A stretch of DNA of 44,525 bases, taken from positions 1 through 44,525 of the forward strand of contig CALNBT010000145.1 in assembly GCA_937874345.1 (NCBI GenBank), read 5' to 3'. This DNA is from an uncultured Prevotella sp. GTDB lineage: Bacteria; Bacteroidota; Bacteroidia; Bacteroidales; Bacteroidaceae. The position numbers were made by a program, and so were the translations under genes. Below the pieces are notes generated by a model, which worked only from the letters and a program-made list of their open reading frames with translations, did not search any database and had not been told where the DNA came from. Below, piece by piece: positions 8,778 to 17,394 of the stretch (its first letter is position 1; every line of letters starts with the position of its first letter).

Positions 8778-9178
8778 AGCTTTTCTTTTATCCGTTCTAG
8801 TAAATTACGCATGTGAAGATTAACTTCTTGAGAAAGATATATATCATCCGAAAGCCAGATAAACGAGACATCCAACTGTTTTCCATCCAATTTCGACATC
8901 GCATCAACAAGCAAATGTTTGTTCAATCGGTAAGATTCTCTAATCTGGCGCTTTACTTTGTTGCGCTTGACAGCCTGTTTGAAGTGTCGCTTAGAGACAC
9001 TTACCATCATTTTAACAGCTGGTTCATGCTCATGAATATCGGTTATCAAATAAACAACTCTAAGCGGGAAAGATGAAAGCGACTTGCTTTCCCCCCCCTT
9101 GAAGAGCCTTTCAATCAGCAACCGACTGCAAATACGCTCCTCCTTTGATAATCCATTCGGTTTGAAAGGAGCCATCAT
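8774..9178 (-). CDS. rnpA: Ribonuclease P protein component
   Basis: Protein subunit of RNase P, which binds the catalytic RNA and precursor tRNA leaders to make mature tRNA 5' ends. The 134-residue protein carries the family's RNA-binding signature, AVKRNKVKRQIRESYR (69-84), and the FPLR strand near residue 37. The start is written at the first of two adjacent Met codons; the second is equally possible. A run of eight G on the coding strand (9091-9098) encodes Gly-Gly within a loop and is in frame. Four bases separate it from hemD upstream, and it overlaps yidD downstream. Confidence 0.94.
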   Translation of the reverse strand: MMAPFKPNGLSKEERICSRLLIERLFKGGESKSLSSFPLRVVYLITDIHEHEPAVKMMVSVSKRHFKQAVKRNKVKRQIRESYRLNKHLLVDAMSKLDGKQLDVSFIWLSDDIYLSQEVNLHMRNLLERIKEKL

Positions 9179-9182
9179 ACAG

Positions 9183-9932
9183 TTATTTTTTGTGCGATTT
9201 CAAATAATCCTTCAACGCACTGGTGATAGATGGATGTTCTTTGCTCGGTGCCTCCAAATCCAATCTGAATCCTTGATCAAGAATAGCTTTGCAGGTTGCC
9301 GGTCCATAACCACCAAAACGGATGTTTCCTTGCTCGAAATTAGGTAAATTCTTTTGCAAGGCTTTGATACCCGTTGGACTGAAAAAGACAATCATATCAT
9401 AGTCGAATGTCCTCACTTCCTCTTCAGTGAGGTCGTTACTTACCGTACGATACATCACGCATTCGGTATGTTTCAGATTCTTACTGTCGAGCAAATTCTT
9501 CAAATCATCGTTGTGTACACTACTCATCGGCACGAGGTATCGCTCGGACTTATACTTGGCCATTAAAGGAACCAGGTCGTCTATTTTACCAGTTGTTCCA
9601 AAGAACACCTTACGCTTACGGTATTGCACATATTTCTGGATATAGAGAGCAATTGTCTCTATCACACAAAAATATTTCATATCCTCGGGAATCGTGATAC
9701 GCATTTCCTTCGCCAAGGAAAAGAAATGATCTATCGCATGACGGGATGTAAAAACGATTGCCGTATAATCATTGATATTGATTTTCTGCTGACGGAATTC
9801 TTTTGCAGAGAGTCCTTCAACCTTAAAGAATGGGCGGAAGTGACACTTTACACCATATTCACTCTCTATATCATAATATGGCGACTTTTCGCTGGTCGGC
9901 TGTGGTTGGGAAACCAAAATTTTCTTGATCAT
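9183..9932 (-). CDS. hemD: Uroporphyrinogen-III synthase
   Basis: HemD closes and inverts ring D of hydroxymethylbilane to give uroporphyrinogen III, the branch point to haem and corrinoids. The 249-residue protein has the two-lobed pattern of the family: VFTSRHAIDHFF (about 58-69), FFGTTGKIDDLV (about 109-120), and FFSPTGIKALQKN in the second lobe (about 183-195), then GYGPATCKAILDQG. Sequence conservation in HemD is low, so the assignment rests on these segments, on length, and on the link with DUF4271 that I recall from Bacteroidetes. No other haem-synthesis gene is in the window. It is transcribed between DUF4271 (7-bp gap) and rnpA (4-bp gap). Confidence 0.88.
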   Translation of the reverse strand: MIKKILVSQPQPTSEKSPYYDIESEYGVKCHFRPFFKVEGLSAKEFRQQKININDYTAIVFTSRHAIDHFFSLAKEMRITIPEDMKYFCVIETIALYIQKYVQYRKRKVFFGTTGKIDDLVPLMAKYKSERYLVPMSSVHNDDLKNLLDSKNLKHTECVMYRTVSNDLTEEEVRTFDYDMIVFFSPTGIKALQKNLPNFEQGNIRFGGYGPATCKAILDQGFRLDLEAPSKEHPSITSALKDYLKSHKK

Positions 9933-9939
9933 CAGTGTC

Positions 9940-10959
9940 TTAAAAATTTACTTTCAAATAACTATTTGCCAAGCTAAAAACACCCCACAATGAAACCAAC
10001 GGGACTATTTCAAGCGCACAAAAGTACAAAATTATTTGGAAAAAATTGCCATTTTTCCGGAAAAAGATAACATATTGCTTCGACAGGGTCAATACTTTCA
10101 CCAATATTACCACAATTGCCGCGTAAATAACGACCGTTCTGATAGATATCTCAAAATACGACAAGAGCATCACAATTGGAAATAAGGCAACTCCTTCAAG
10201 TGAAACCAAAAAGAGTCTGGACTTCATCCATTGTTCATTTTTATTACTATCAAAGAAGGTCCAGTTTACAAGCCAGTAGGCAAAACTTTTCAAGATGAAA
10301 TAGAGTACCATGATACCGGCATAAATACCTATCACCTCATAAGGTTCGATGATAAAAATATTGGTAATGTAGGCATGTGTATAAAAAAACGCAACAAGCG
10401 AAAACAGCAGACAGGTTTGCAAAACAAAGAACAGTTGAAACCTCAACTCCTGAGTCGTTTCGTTAATGGTTGTTGTCTTACTTCTGGGTTCATAAAAGAA
10501 ATGCTTGATTTGCCTTGCCACGAATTGTTTTGTCTTTGAAAACGCAACCAGCGCCAAAACAAAACAACCCAGCAACAAGCCCGAAATCAAATTGTCGCTA
10601 GCCACATTATAAGGAACGGGGTCTCCAGCTACACCGATGCGCCCGCCAGAAAGCTCGGGATGGAAAAGAGAATCTTTCGAGAAAAAAGATTCCTTGTAAT
10701 ATTGCGGAAGACTCACATCACGATAGCTCTTCCCTATCGGTTGTCCGGGAAGATGCAATGTGTCAGGAGTTTGGCTCCAATGAATCGGTTCGGGCTTGAA
10801 ATGAGCCTGAATAGCGGAATCTTGCTGCGCTGGTGTGGCGTCTTTTGGCAACCATTTCAACACCTGAGCAGGTGTCAGATGCCATGTCTTTCCCCCCTTT
10901 GCGAATTGCCCGGACGAAACGGTTGTACCGCTCTGAACAATGGAGTCTGCCTGCAACAT
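9940..10959 (-). CDS. DUF4271 domain-containing membrane protein
   Basis: A 339-residue protein of unknown function. The first ~125 residues are soluble and rich in Pro, Gln and Ser. The rest has about seven to eight hydrophobic segments (from SDNLISGLLLGCFVLALVAF onward), the layout of DUF4271. The family is largely confined to Bacteroidetes. It starts 3 bp after the metK stop and ends 7 bp before hemD, so it is co-transcribed with both. No catalytic motif is evident. A role in the envelope or in haem/porphyrin handling would be speculation based only on position. Confidence 0.85.
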   Translation of the reverse strand: MLQADSIVQSGTTVSSGQFAKGGKTWHLTPAQVLKWLPKDATPAQQDSAIQAHFKPEPIHWSQTPDTLHLPGQPIGKSYRDVSLPQYYKESFFSKDSLFHPELSGGRIGVAGDPVPYNVASDNLISGLLLGCFVLALVAFSKTKQFVARQIKHFFYEPRSKTTTINETTQELRFQLFFVLQTCLLFSLVAFFYTHAYITNIFIIEPYEVIGIYAGIMVLYFILKSFAYWLVNWTFFDSNKNEQWMKSRLFLVSLEGVALFPIVMLLSYFEISIRTVVIYAAIVVILVKVLTLSKQYVIFFRKNGNFFQIILYFCALEIVPLVSLWGVFSLANSYLKVNF

Positions 10960-10962
10960 CTA

Positions 10963-12219
10963 TTAGATCTCTAACGTTTTCTTGATTCGTTCAACATCAT
11001 CCAGTTTTTCCCAAGTAAAGAGTTCCACTTTCATTACTTTCGTTTCGTGATAACGACTTGTGAAAGTTTTTTCCTTTACTTCATATTGTCTACCCATGTG
11101 GCCATAGGCTGCTGTTTCAAGATAGATCGGTTGGCGTAATGCAAACTTCTTCTCGATGCCATTGGGTGAAAGATCATACATTTCACCAATTTTTTGTGCA
11201 ATCTCACCATCCGTCAAGTCAATTTTTCCACGTCCGTAGGTGTTGACATAAATGCTTACCGGATTCACTTCTCCGATAGCATAACTGATTTGCACCAGCA
11301 TCTCGTCAGAAACACCGGCTGCTACCATGTTCTTGGCAATATAACGAGCAGCATAGGCTGCTGAACGGTCTACCTTGCTTGGATCTTTTCCCGAAAAGGC
11401 TCCACCACCATGAGCCCCTTTTCCGCCGTAGGTATCTACGATAATCTTTCTTCCTGTCAAGCCTGTATCCCCATGAGGACCGCCAATAACAAACTTACCG
11501 GTCGGATTCACCATGTAGATGATGTCGTCATTGAACAATGCCCTCACCTTGTCATCACACAAAGCCTTTACACGAGGAATCAAAATATGGATCACATCGT
11601 CCTTGATCTTCGCCAGCATGCGGTCGTCGTCAGCATCAAATGGATCATGTTGTGTACTCACAACGATGGTGTGAATGCGGTTTGGCGTGTGGTCATCGTT
11701 ATATTCAACGGTAACCTGACTCTTGGCATCCGGGCGAAGGTATGTCATTTCCTTTCCTTCCTTACGGATATCTGCCAAAACACGCATCAACAGATGTGCC
11801 AAATCGAGTGAAACAGGCATAAAATTATCCGTTTCATTGGTCGCATATCCAAACATCATTCCCTGATCACCAGCGCCCTGGGCTTCCTGCGCCTGGCGAC
11901 TTACACCGCGATTGATATCATCACTCTGCTCGTGAATAGCCGTCAATATTCCACACGAATTTCCATCAAACTGGTAATCCGATTTTGTATATCCTATGCG
12001 GTTGATTGTATTGCGAGCGATTGTCTGAAGGTCAACATATATTGATGAACGAACCTCACCCATGATCACAACCTGACCGGTAGTGACAAACGTTTCAATG
12101 GCGCAGTGAGCATCACTGTCGTACGCCAAGAATTGGTCAAGAAGTGCGTCAGAAATCTGGTCTGCTATTTTATCGGGATGTCCTTCAGAAACGGATTCTG
12201 ATGAGAATAAATATGCCAT
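10963..12219 (-). CDS. metK: S-adenosylmethionine synthase
   Basis: MetK makes S-adenosylmethionine from methionine and ATP. The 418-residue protein is somewhat longer than the E. coli enzyme, as in other Bacteroidetes. Motifs: SEGHPDKIADQ (11-21, with the catalytic His14), GAGDQGMMFGYA (the ATP-binding hexapeptide region, about 116-127), and the glycine-rich P-loop-like GGGAFSGKDPSKVDRSAAY (about 272-290). It is the first gene of a metK-DUF4271-hemD-rnpA-yidD unit in which all spacers are 7 bp or shorter or overlap. A -7 element lies 32 bp upstream. No SAM riboswitch is visible in the very short leader. Confidence 0.98.
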   Translation of the reverse strand: MAYLFSSESVSEGHPDKIADQISDALLDQFLAYDSDAHCAIETFVTTGQVVIMGEVRSSIYVDLQTIARNTINRIGYTKSDYQFDGNSCGILTAIHEQSDDINRGVSRQAQEAQGAGDQGMMFGYATNETDNFMPVSLDLAHLLMRVLADIRKEGKEMTYLRPDAKSQVTVEYNDDHTPNRIHTIVVSTQHDPFDADDDRMLAKIKDDVIHILIPRVKALCDDKVRALFNDDIIYMVNPTGKFVIGGPHGDTGLTGRKIIVDTYGGKGAHGGGAFSGKDPSKVDRSAAYAARYIAKNMVAAGVSDEMLVQISYAIGEVNPVSIYVNTYGRGKIDLTDGEIAQKIGEMYDLSPNGIEKKFALRQPIYLETAAYGHMGRQYEVKEKTFTSRYHETKVMKVELFTWEKLDDVERIKKTLEI

Positions 12220-12250
12220 ATAAATATATCTTTACATTGTTTTGAACCTG

Positions 12251-12258
12251 CAAAGGTA
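12251..12258 (-). promoter_or_regulatory. -7 element of the metK operon promoter
   Basis: Minus strand reads TACCTTTG, a perfect match to the Bacteroidetes -7 box. The -33 region (TTCG near 12279-12282) is weak. The predicted transcript leader is under 30 nt. Confidence 0.6.
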
Positions 12259-12451
12259 AGATAAAAAGAAAAAATAACCGAACGAATATGATTTTTTGTG
12301 TTTCTTTATGAAAAGATTGTCAACATAAACTATCCATCAAAGCTGATTGAAAAACTTGAAGAACGTATTTCTTTCCCGTGATATCTCATCAAAAAAATAT
12401 CCAGGTTCATAATTGCCGGTTTAAGTGTTTGGCACCCTCTCAACAAGGATA

Positions 12452-12482
12452 CTTGGGGTTCAAAATTATTTATGTACCTTTG
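12452..12482 (+). promoter_or_regulatory. Promoter of the acyltransferase gene
   Basis: CTTG at 12452-12455, a 19-nt spacer, and TACCTTTG at 12475-12482. Initiation near 12489 gives a leader of about 95 nt before the start at 12585. Confidence 0.7.
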
Positions 12483-12526
12483 TGCTGAAGAATGATTTAT
12501 CTAAATTTAGGACTTATCGCCATTCT

Positions 12527-12554
12527 TTTCCCGAATTTGTATCTATTCGGGAAA
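12527..12554 (+). promoter_or_regulatory. Hairpin in the acyltransferase leader
   Basis: A perfect 10-bp stem TTTCCCGAAT/ATTCGGGAAA with an 8-nt loop lies in the predicted 5' leader. No U-tract follows, so it is not a simple terminator. Immediately after it, ATG at 12559 opens a 9-codon frame whose TGA (12586-12588) overlaps the acyltransferase ATG (12585-12587). Confidence 0.45.
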
Positions 12555-12584
12555 GAGGATGCATAACAAACAACAAGAACAACC

Positions 12585-13745
12585 ATGACAAAAAAAACTT
12601 TGACAGCCCCTCTACCCGACTCAAAAATGCATTATCATTTGCTCGACGGACTCAGAGGTGTTGCTGCCTTGATGGTTATCATCTACCATTGTTATGAATG
12701 TTTTCCTGCTGAATCGTGGATTATCGGACACGGATACTTGGCCGTCGACTTTTTCTTCATCCTCTCTGGCTTTGTCATTGGGTATGCTTACGACGATCGT
12801 TGGGATAAGTCATCCACAAGAAGACTAACTTATTGGCAGTTTTTTAGGCGAAGACTTATTCGCTTACACCCCATGGTTGTTTTCGGCATATTGTGGGGCG
12901 TAGCCATGTTTTGGATACAAGGGAGCGTAAAATGGGATGGCTCACAGGTAACCCTCTCAGCGATCATGATTGCTGTTCTGCTTCACTTATTTATGATTCC
13001 CGAAACACCGGGAGCGATGGGAGAAGTAAGAGGTAATGGAGAAATGTTCCCGCTGAACGGTCCTCACTGGTCACTGTTCTTTGAATATATTGGAAACATA
13101 CTCTATGTGCTGGTGTTACGCAAACTATCTACACGATGGTTGGGCATCATCACGGCAATCATCGGTATGGGCTGGGCCGTTTTCTTTCTATCCGATTTGG
13201 CCGGTTACGGTAACATGGGTATGGGTTGGACACTCGATCACGCAAATTTTTGGGGCGGATTGTTACGAATGCTCTTTCCATTTAGCGTGGGCCTATATAT
13301 GAGCCGAGTCTTTAAGCCCATTAAAATTCACGGAGCATTTTGGATTTGCACAGCCATTATTGTTGTCTTGTTATCGCTGCCATCAATGGGATCGGGCCAT
13401 ACCGCATGGATGAACATCGTTTTCGAGTTGGCCTGTGTATCAATAGCTTTCCCTTTTGTTGTTTTACTGGCAGCATCAGGGCAGACAACCGACCCGCTGA
13501 CCACACGTCTATGTAATTTCATGGGTGATATTTCTTATCCACTGTATGCCATTCACTATCCAACCATGTATTTATTTTACGCATATATTGGCTTCCCCCA
13601 AACATGGCGAACACCAGCTGAAACATGGCCATGGATGATCGTATTGGTTGCGGGTAATATTGCTCTGGCATACCTTGTCCTGAAATTGTACGACCAGCCT
13701 GTTAGAAAATGGCTTTCTAAGCTTACAAGTCCACAAACCAAGTAA
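12585..13745 (+). CDS. Acyltransferase family 3 (OafA/YrhL-type) membrane protein
   Basis: A 386-residue integral membrane protein. The family opening HLLDGLRGVAALMVIIYH (about residues 16-33) contains the conserved Arg-Gly and the catalytic-type His. The next conserved block, GYLAVDFFFILSGFVIGYAY, follows with the FFxLSGF signature. About ten hydrophobic segments run to the C-terminus, and YAIHYP near residue 320 is another family motif. These enzymes transfer acetyl or other acyl groups from the cytoplasm to surface sugars such as O-antigen, exopolysaccharide or peptidoglycan. The acceptor is unknown. ATG at 12627 is an alternative start closer to the conserved block. The gene stands alone on its strand with a strong terminator structure at 14085-14128. 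Confidence 0.92.
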   Translation: MTKKTLTAPLPDSKMHYHLLDGLRGVAALMVIIYHCYECFPAESWIIGHGYLAVDFFFILSGFVIGYAYDDRWDKSSTRRLTYWQFFRRRLIRLHPMVVFGILWGVAMFWIQGSVKWDGSQVTLSAIMIAVLLHLFMIPETPGAMGEVRGNGEMFPLNGPHWSLFFEYIGNILYVLVLRKLSTRWLGIITAIIGMGWAVFFLSDLAGYGNMGMGWTLDHANFWGGLLRMLFPFSVGLYMSRVFKPIKIHGAFWICTAIIVVLLSLPSMGSGHTAWMNIVFELACVSIAFPFVVLLAASGQTTDPLTTRLCNFMGDISYPLYAIHYPTMYLFYAYIGFPQTWRTPAETWPWMIVLVAGNIALAYLVLKLYDQPVRKWLSKLTSPQTK

Positions 13746-13919
13746 GAAGGATTGTTCGCTTCCTTAACAACATCTTACACATTGTCCTTCAACGACTTAT
13801 AAAGCAATAGTAATTTCTCATCACATATAAAAGAAGAAAAATCAATGATGGCATGTCGGGAAACATTCTCATCATTCACACTGGTCCTGTAGTAAAGAAA
13901 AATGAAGGGTTATGCAAAA

Positions 13920-14007
13920 GCATTGCCATTGGCAATCAAGATCAATGGAATTGACGAGCAAAGTCAATGATATTGACAGACAAGGTCAATGACTTTGCAA
14001 AAGAAAG
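13920..14007. repeat. 22-bp tandem repeat array, site A
   Basis: Three clear units start at 13942, 13964 and 13986, each 22 bp apart. A degenerate one starts at 13920. Each good unit begins TCAATG; the first two continue with ATTGAC at positions 9-14, giving TCAATGnnATTGAC. The array lies in the gap between the convergent acyltransferase and M16 genes. The same period and core occur at 25623, 34348 and 42908. Confidence 0.8.
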
Positions 14008-14084
14008 AAAAGAGCAACACAAAATGATACCGCTTCAAAGCTTAAACAACAAAAGCGGACTTGAAATGTGGAATGAAAAAGGTT

Positions 14085-14128
14085 ACAACAAAAGCGGAGG
14101 CAATGTACATTGCCTCCGCTTTTGTTGT
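14085..14128. terminator. Perfect 44-bp palindrome acting as bidirectional terminator
   Basis: Arms of 22 bp (14085-14106 and 14107-14128) are exactly complementary with no spacer. A hairpin would therefore have about 20 bp of stem. The arm ends are A-rich and T-rich (ACAACAAAA/TTTTGTTGT), and it lies 16 bp beyond the M16 stop codon at 14144. Convergent gene orientation fits a shared terminator. A third copy of the first 14 bases of the left arm occurs at 14046-14059. Confidence 0.8.
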
Positions 14129-14143
14129 ATTGAGTTGACAGTT

Positions 14144-16969
14144 CTACTTCTTTACCTCTTCCGGCAACATTGTAACTGTAATATGGTTCTTTGATTTCAA
14201 GAATTCTTTCATAAAATCAGCAATCATTTGAGGGGTCTGCTCACTAATCACCTTCTTGTAGTCTGTGTGTGTATCAATACCATATTTACGGAAAACCTCA
14301 ATCACGTTGCCCCAGTAGCCGTTGGTCTTGGCTTGGTCATCAGCTTGTTTCAACTTCACCTGTCTTACCTGTTCGAGCATTTCAGGATCTACAGTCTTGC
14401 TCAAATCATGAACAGCCGACTCCATGATATTCAATGCTAAGTCTTTCTTTTCTGGTTTCATCGGGCAATAGCCAAGCAACTGTACGACATGATAGTCGTC
14501 ATCAATCGTTGCCGTTGCCTGAGCGCCACAGGAATAGGCCGCACTGGCCTCTTCTCGAATCTTTTTGAGATAGATCATTGAAAGGATGTCTCCGGCCATA
14601 GAGGCCTTCACGTCGTTTTCAAGGGTATAAGGCATGTCTTCGTTATACCAAATCTTATAGGCTGTAGACTTTGGCGTTTCCATTTTTCGATAGAACGTAT
14701 TGTCGATCTCTCCTTTTTGCAGGAACAGAACACGATGCCCCTTCACAATTTTCTTTTGGGATGGCAAGCTGGCGATATACTGACAAATCAACGGACGAAT
14801 GGTGTTCTCATCATAGTTGCCTATAATGGTAAAAGTCCACCCCGCTGCATTGGCCGTACGTTCTTTTGCCATTTGCAGAATACGGTCGTAAGAAATCTTT
14901 GACAAGTCCTCTACCTTGAGTGGTATTGTACGGGGATTATGATGATAGAGGGTGGCCGTTAGAGAATCGCTGAGCGCTACATCGGGTGACAAGGCACGGT
15001 TTTTCAAGTTCACTTCGTACTGTCCAATCAAATTGTCGTATGACTTTTGATCCTTGTTGATTTTGGTAAAGTAGAGGTAAAGCATCTGCATCATGGTCTC
15101 AACATCTTTTGGCGTAGATGAACCATCGACGCCCATCTTCTTTGATTTCATGGACAAATTGACATTGGCGATCTTACCTGCCAACGCTTTTTGCAGTTCT
15201 GTCAAAGAGAAATTCGCCAAGCCACTGATATTGATCACATCGTCAAACATTTTTGTATTCAGGAAATCATTCGGTCCATAAAGTGAAGAACCACCAAATC
15301 CTTCACCATCCAAGAGGACCTGGTCTTTCTTGAAGTCGGTCTTTTTCAGCACGACGGTTGCCCCGTTTGAAAGTTTTAGCTCTGTATAGCCAAACTTGTC
15401 GTTTTTCTTTTCACTGGTAATCTTACCGGCTTTAGGCTTATTCTTGATCAAAGGCTCGTTCTTGACATTATCCACATATGCCGTAATCTGCTCCTGACGG
15501 GCAGACTGCAAGGCTTTTACAAACTGGTCCTGAGTTGGATAGATATTGCCTTCCTTTTCGTTATTGAAGTTCACAACAACGACATTGCTATCATTCTCCG
15601 AGACAAATTCCTTCATATACTGATTTACCATGTCCAATGGTATGGATGGAATCAGTTGTTTCATGGTCTGATAGGTATAGTCTATTGATGGCATTGGCTC
15701 GTTGGTCAGGAAATAGCCAAGGCATTCGTTGAAGAATTGCGTATTGTTACGTTTATCCTTATTACTATATTCCTTTTCCAAATTACTCATCAGATTTGCC
15801 TTATAACGCTCGTATTCGGTCGAAGTAAAACCGAATTGGGCTGCCCGACGAGCCTCAACCACAACAGCTTTCAGCGATGGCGCAAGCAAAGACATGTCCT
15901 TTGGCTGAGCATACAAACTAAAAGCATCCTTCGTCTTGGCAAAAATATAATTACCATCACTACTTCCCGCTCCTACATAAGGACAATCGGGCTTTTGTGC
16001 AGCTTCAGTAAATCGGTTGTTCAACATGTTCAATGCTGCTCCCTTTAGATAACCGTAAAGAATATAAGAAAGAGACTGTTTGAGCGAATCTGGAAAAGCA
16101 TCATGCTTGAACATTACCTCAACGTCACTCGTACGTTGTTCTTTGTCTTTGTCGATGATAACGATGGGCTCTGCTGTATTGGGAACCGGCTCAGAGACTA
16201 TTGGGGCTGAAGGAACAGGATTCTTGATGGGTCCAAAGAGCTTCTTGATCATCGCCTCTGTATGATCGAGATCTACATCGCCGATGACAATAATTCCTTG
16301 ATTGGAAGGATGATACCATTTTTCGTAATAATCGCGCAACTGCTGGTAGGAGAAGTTGTCTACGACACTCATCAAACCGATTGGATATCGCAATCCGTAC
16401 TTGCTTCCCGGATAGAGTTTGGGCAAATTGCGTTCGAACATGCGACTGGATGCCGTTGAACTCAGTCGCCATTCCTCATGAATCACACCGCGCTCCTTGT
16501 CAATCTCCTTGGGGTCGAGTGTCAGTCCTGTTGACCAATCACGCAGAATGAGCAAGCAAGAGTCCAATGAACCCTGACGACTGGTTGGTACATTATCGAT
16601 GTTATACACGGTTTGGTCTATCGATGTATAGGCATTTAAGTCGGCTCCGAACTCTACACCGATAGAACGACAATATTCTATAAGGTCGTTTCCTTTAAAA
16701 TGGTCGCTGCCGTTGAAAGCCATATGTTCCAAGAAATGGGCCAGCCCCCGCTGGTTTTCCTCCTCTTGAATAGAACCAACCTTTTGTGCAATGTAAAAGT
16801 TTGCCCGATGTTCAGGCCAATTGTTGTAACGGATAAAGTAGGTCAAGCCATTCTCAAGCTTCCCTATCCTTACAGCCGTATCAACCGGAACAGGCGGCAT
16901 ATGCATCTGAGCATGCAACATACCGACACAAAACAGGAGTACCACTCCTAATAGATGTCTTGTCTTCAT
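14144..16969 (-). CDS. Secreted M16 family metallopeptidase (pitrilysin/insulinase type, two-half)
   Basis: A 941-residue zinc peptidase. A Sec signal peptide (about residues 1-20, ending LHAQ) exports it. The inverted zinc motif HxxEH is HFLEH at 78-82, and the third ligand Glu lies in GVIHEEWR near 155-160. A second, inactive M16-type half follows from about residue 510 (KLSNGATVVLKKTDF region), as in full-length pitrilysins such as PqqL. Substrates are probably peptides in the periplasm, which is inferred. A possible -7 box (CAAACATA, 17072-17079 on the plus strand) lies about 100 bp upstream, without a good -33 element. Its codon use and motifs appear intact. Confidence 0.94.
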   Translation of the reverse strand: MKTRHLLGVVLLFCVGMLHAQMHMPPVPVDTAVRIGKLENGLTYFIRYNNWPEHRANFYIAQKVGSIQEEENQRGLAHFLEHMAFNGSDHFKGNDLIEYCRSIGVEFGADLNAYTSIDQTVYNIDNVPTSRQGSLDSCLLILRDWSTGLTLDPKEIDKERGVIHEEWRLSSTASSRMFERNLPKLYPGSKYGLRYPIGLMSVVDNFSYQQLRDYYEKWYHPSNQGIIVIGDVDLDHTEAMIKKLFGPIKNPVPSAPIVSEPVPNTAEPIVIIDKDKEQRTSDVEVMFKHDAFPDSLKQSLSYILYGYLKGAALNMLNNRFTEAAQKPDCPYVGAGSSDGNYIFAKTKDAFSLYAQPKDMSLLAPSLKAVVVEARRAAQFGFTSTEYERYKANLMSNLEKEYSNKDKRNNTQFFNECLGYFLTNEPMPSIDYTYQTMKQLIPSIPLDMVNQYMKEFVSENDSNVVVVNFNNEKEGNIYPTQDQFVKALQSARQEQITAYVDNVKNEPLIKNKPKAGKITSEKKNDKFGYTELKLSNGATVVLKKTDFKKDQVLLDGEGFGGSSLYGPNDFLNTKMFDDVINISGLANFSLTELQKALAGKIANVNLSMKSKKMGVDGSSTPKDVETMMQMLYLYFTKINKDQKSYDNLIGQYEVNLKNRALSPDVALSDSLTATLYHHNPRTIPLKVEDLSKISYDRILQMAKERTANAAGWTFTIIGNYDENTIRPLICQYIASLPSQKKIVKGHRVLFLQKGEIDNTFYRKMETPKSTAYKIWYNEDMPYTLENDVKASMAGDILSMIYLKKIREEASAAYSCGAQATATIDDDYHVVQLLGYCPMKPEKKDLALNIMESAVHDLSKTVDPEMLEQVRQVKLKQADDQAKTNGYWGNVIEVFRKYGIDTHTDYKKVISEQTPQMIADFMKEFLKSKNHITVTMLPEEVKK

Positions 16970-17394
16970 ATTATCTTAAAATCTTAAATATTGATGATGG
17001 TCATTTGAAATTTAAATACTGGCAGCAATAATCGAACGATTAACAGCAGATTTGCATTCATCAAGGACATGCAAACATACACAAAATTATTATTTTTACT
17101 GCTTCAATATGGGGAAAAATGCGTTTTACATTGAAGATTGTCATGGGATTGGCCTAAAAAATAAATTTATTGATCAATCATCATGTTGAAGAAGATAGGT
17201 TACTCTTCTGTACTGTTCATTCATTGTTTGACATTTCAAACCATATCTTTTCCTATCTATATTTCAATTATTTATCATTCCAAACAAAAAGGGATATTCC
17301 ACTAACGACAAAAGCATTGAGCTGTTCTTCTAACTCAATGCTTTCCCATCAACATTCATTGCCTTTGCAATGACCCATATGATTATCTATTTGC
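16970..17394. other. Intergenic region between the M16 peptidase and the RNA helicase
   Basis: About 425 bp with no gene I can support. It contains a weak -7 box for the M16 gene at 17072-17079, a terminator hairpin for the helicase at 17311-17344, and a small palindrome CATTGC/GCAATG around 17357-17372. The rest is AT-rich without recognisable structure. Confidence 0.5.
17311..17344 (-). terminator. Probable terminator of the DEAD-box helicase gene
   Basis: Perfect 11-bp inverted repeat, AAAGCATTGAG (17311-17321) and CTCAATGCTTT (17334-17344), with a 12-nt loop. On the minus strand the stem is followed by TGTCG after a T-run within the arm, so the U-tract is short. It lies 51 bp past the helicase stop. 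Confidence 0.65.

Noticed and set aside
9091..9098. A run of eight G (coding strand) in rnpA as a phase-variation tract
   Set aside because: The frame is intact, the gene is essential in function, and a single tract of eight is not enough to suggest switching.
12220..12584. SAM riboswitch upstream of metK
   Set aside because: The predicted leader is under 30 nt and no conserved riboswitch core is seen.
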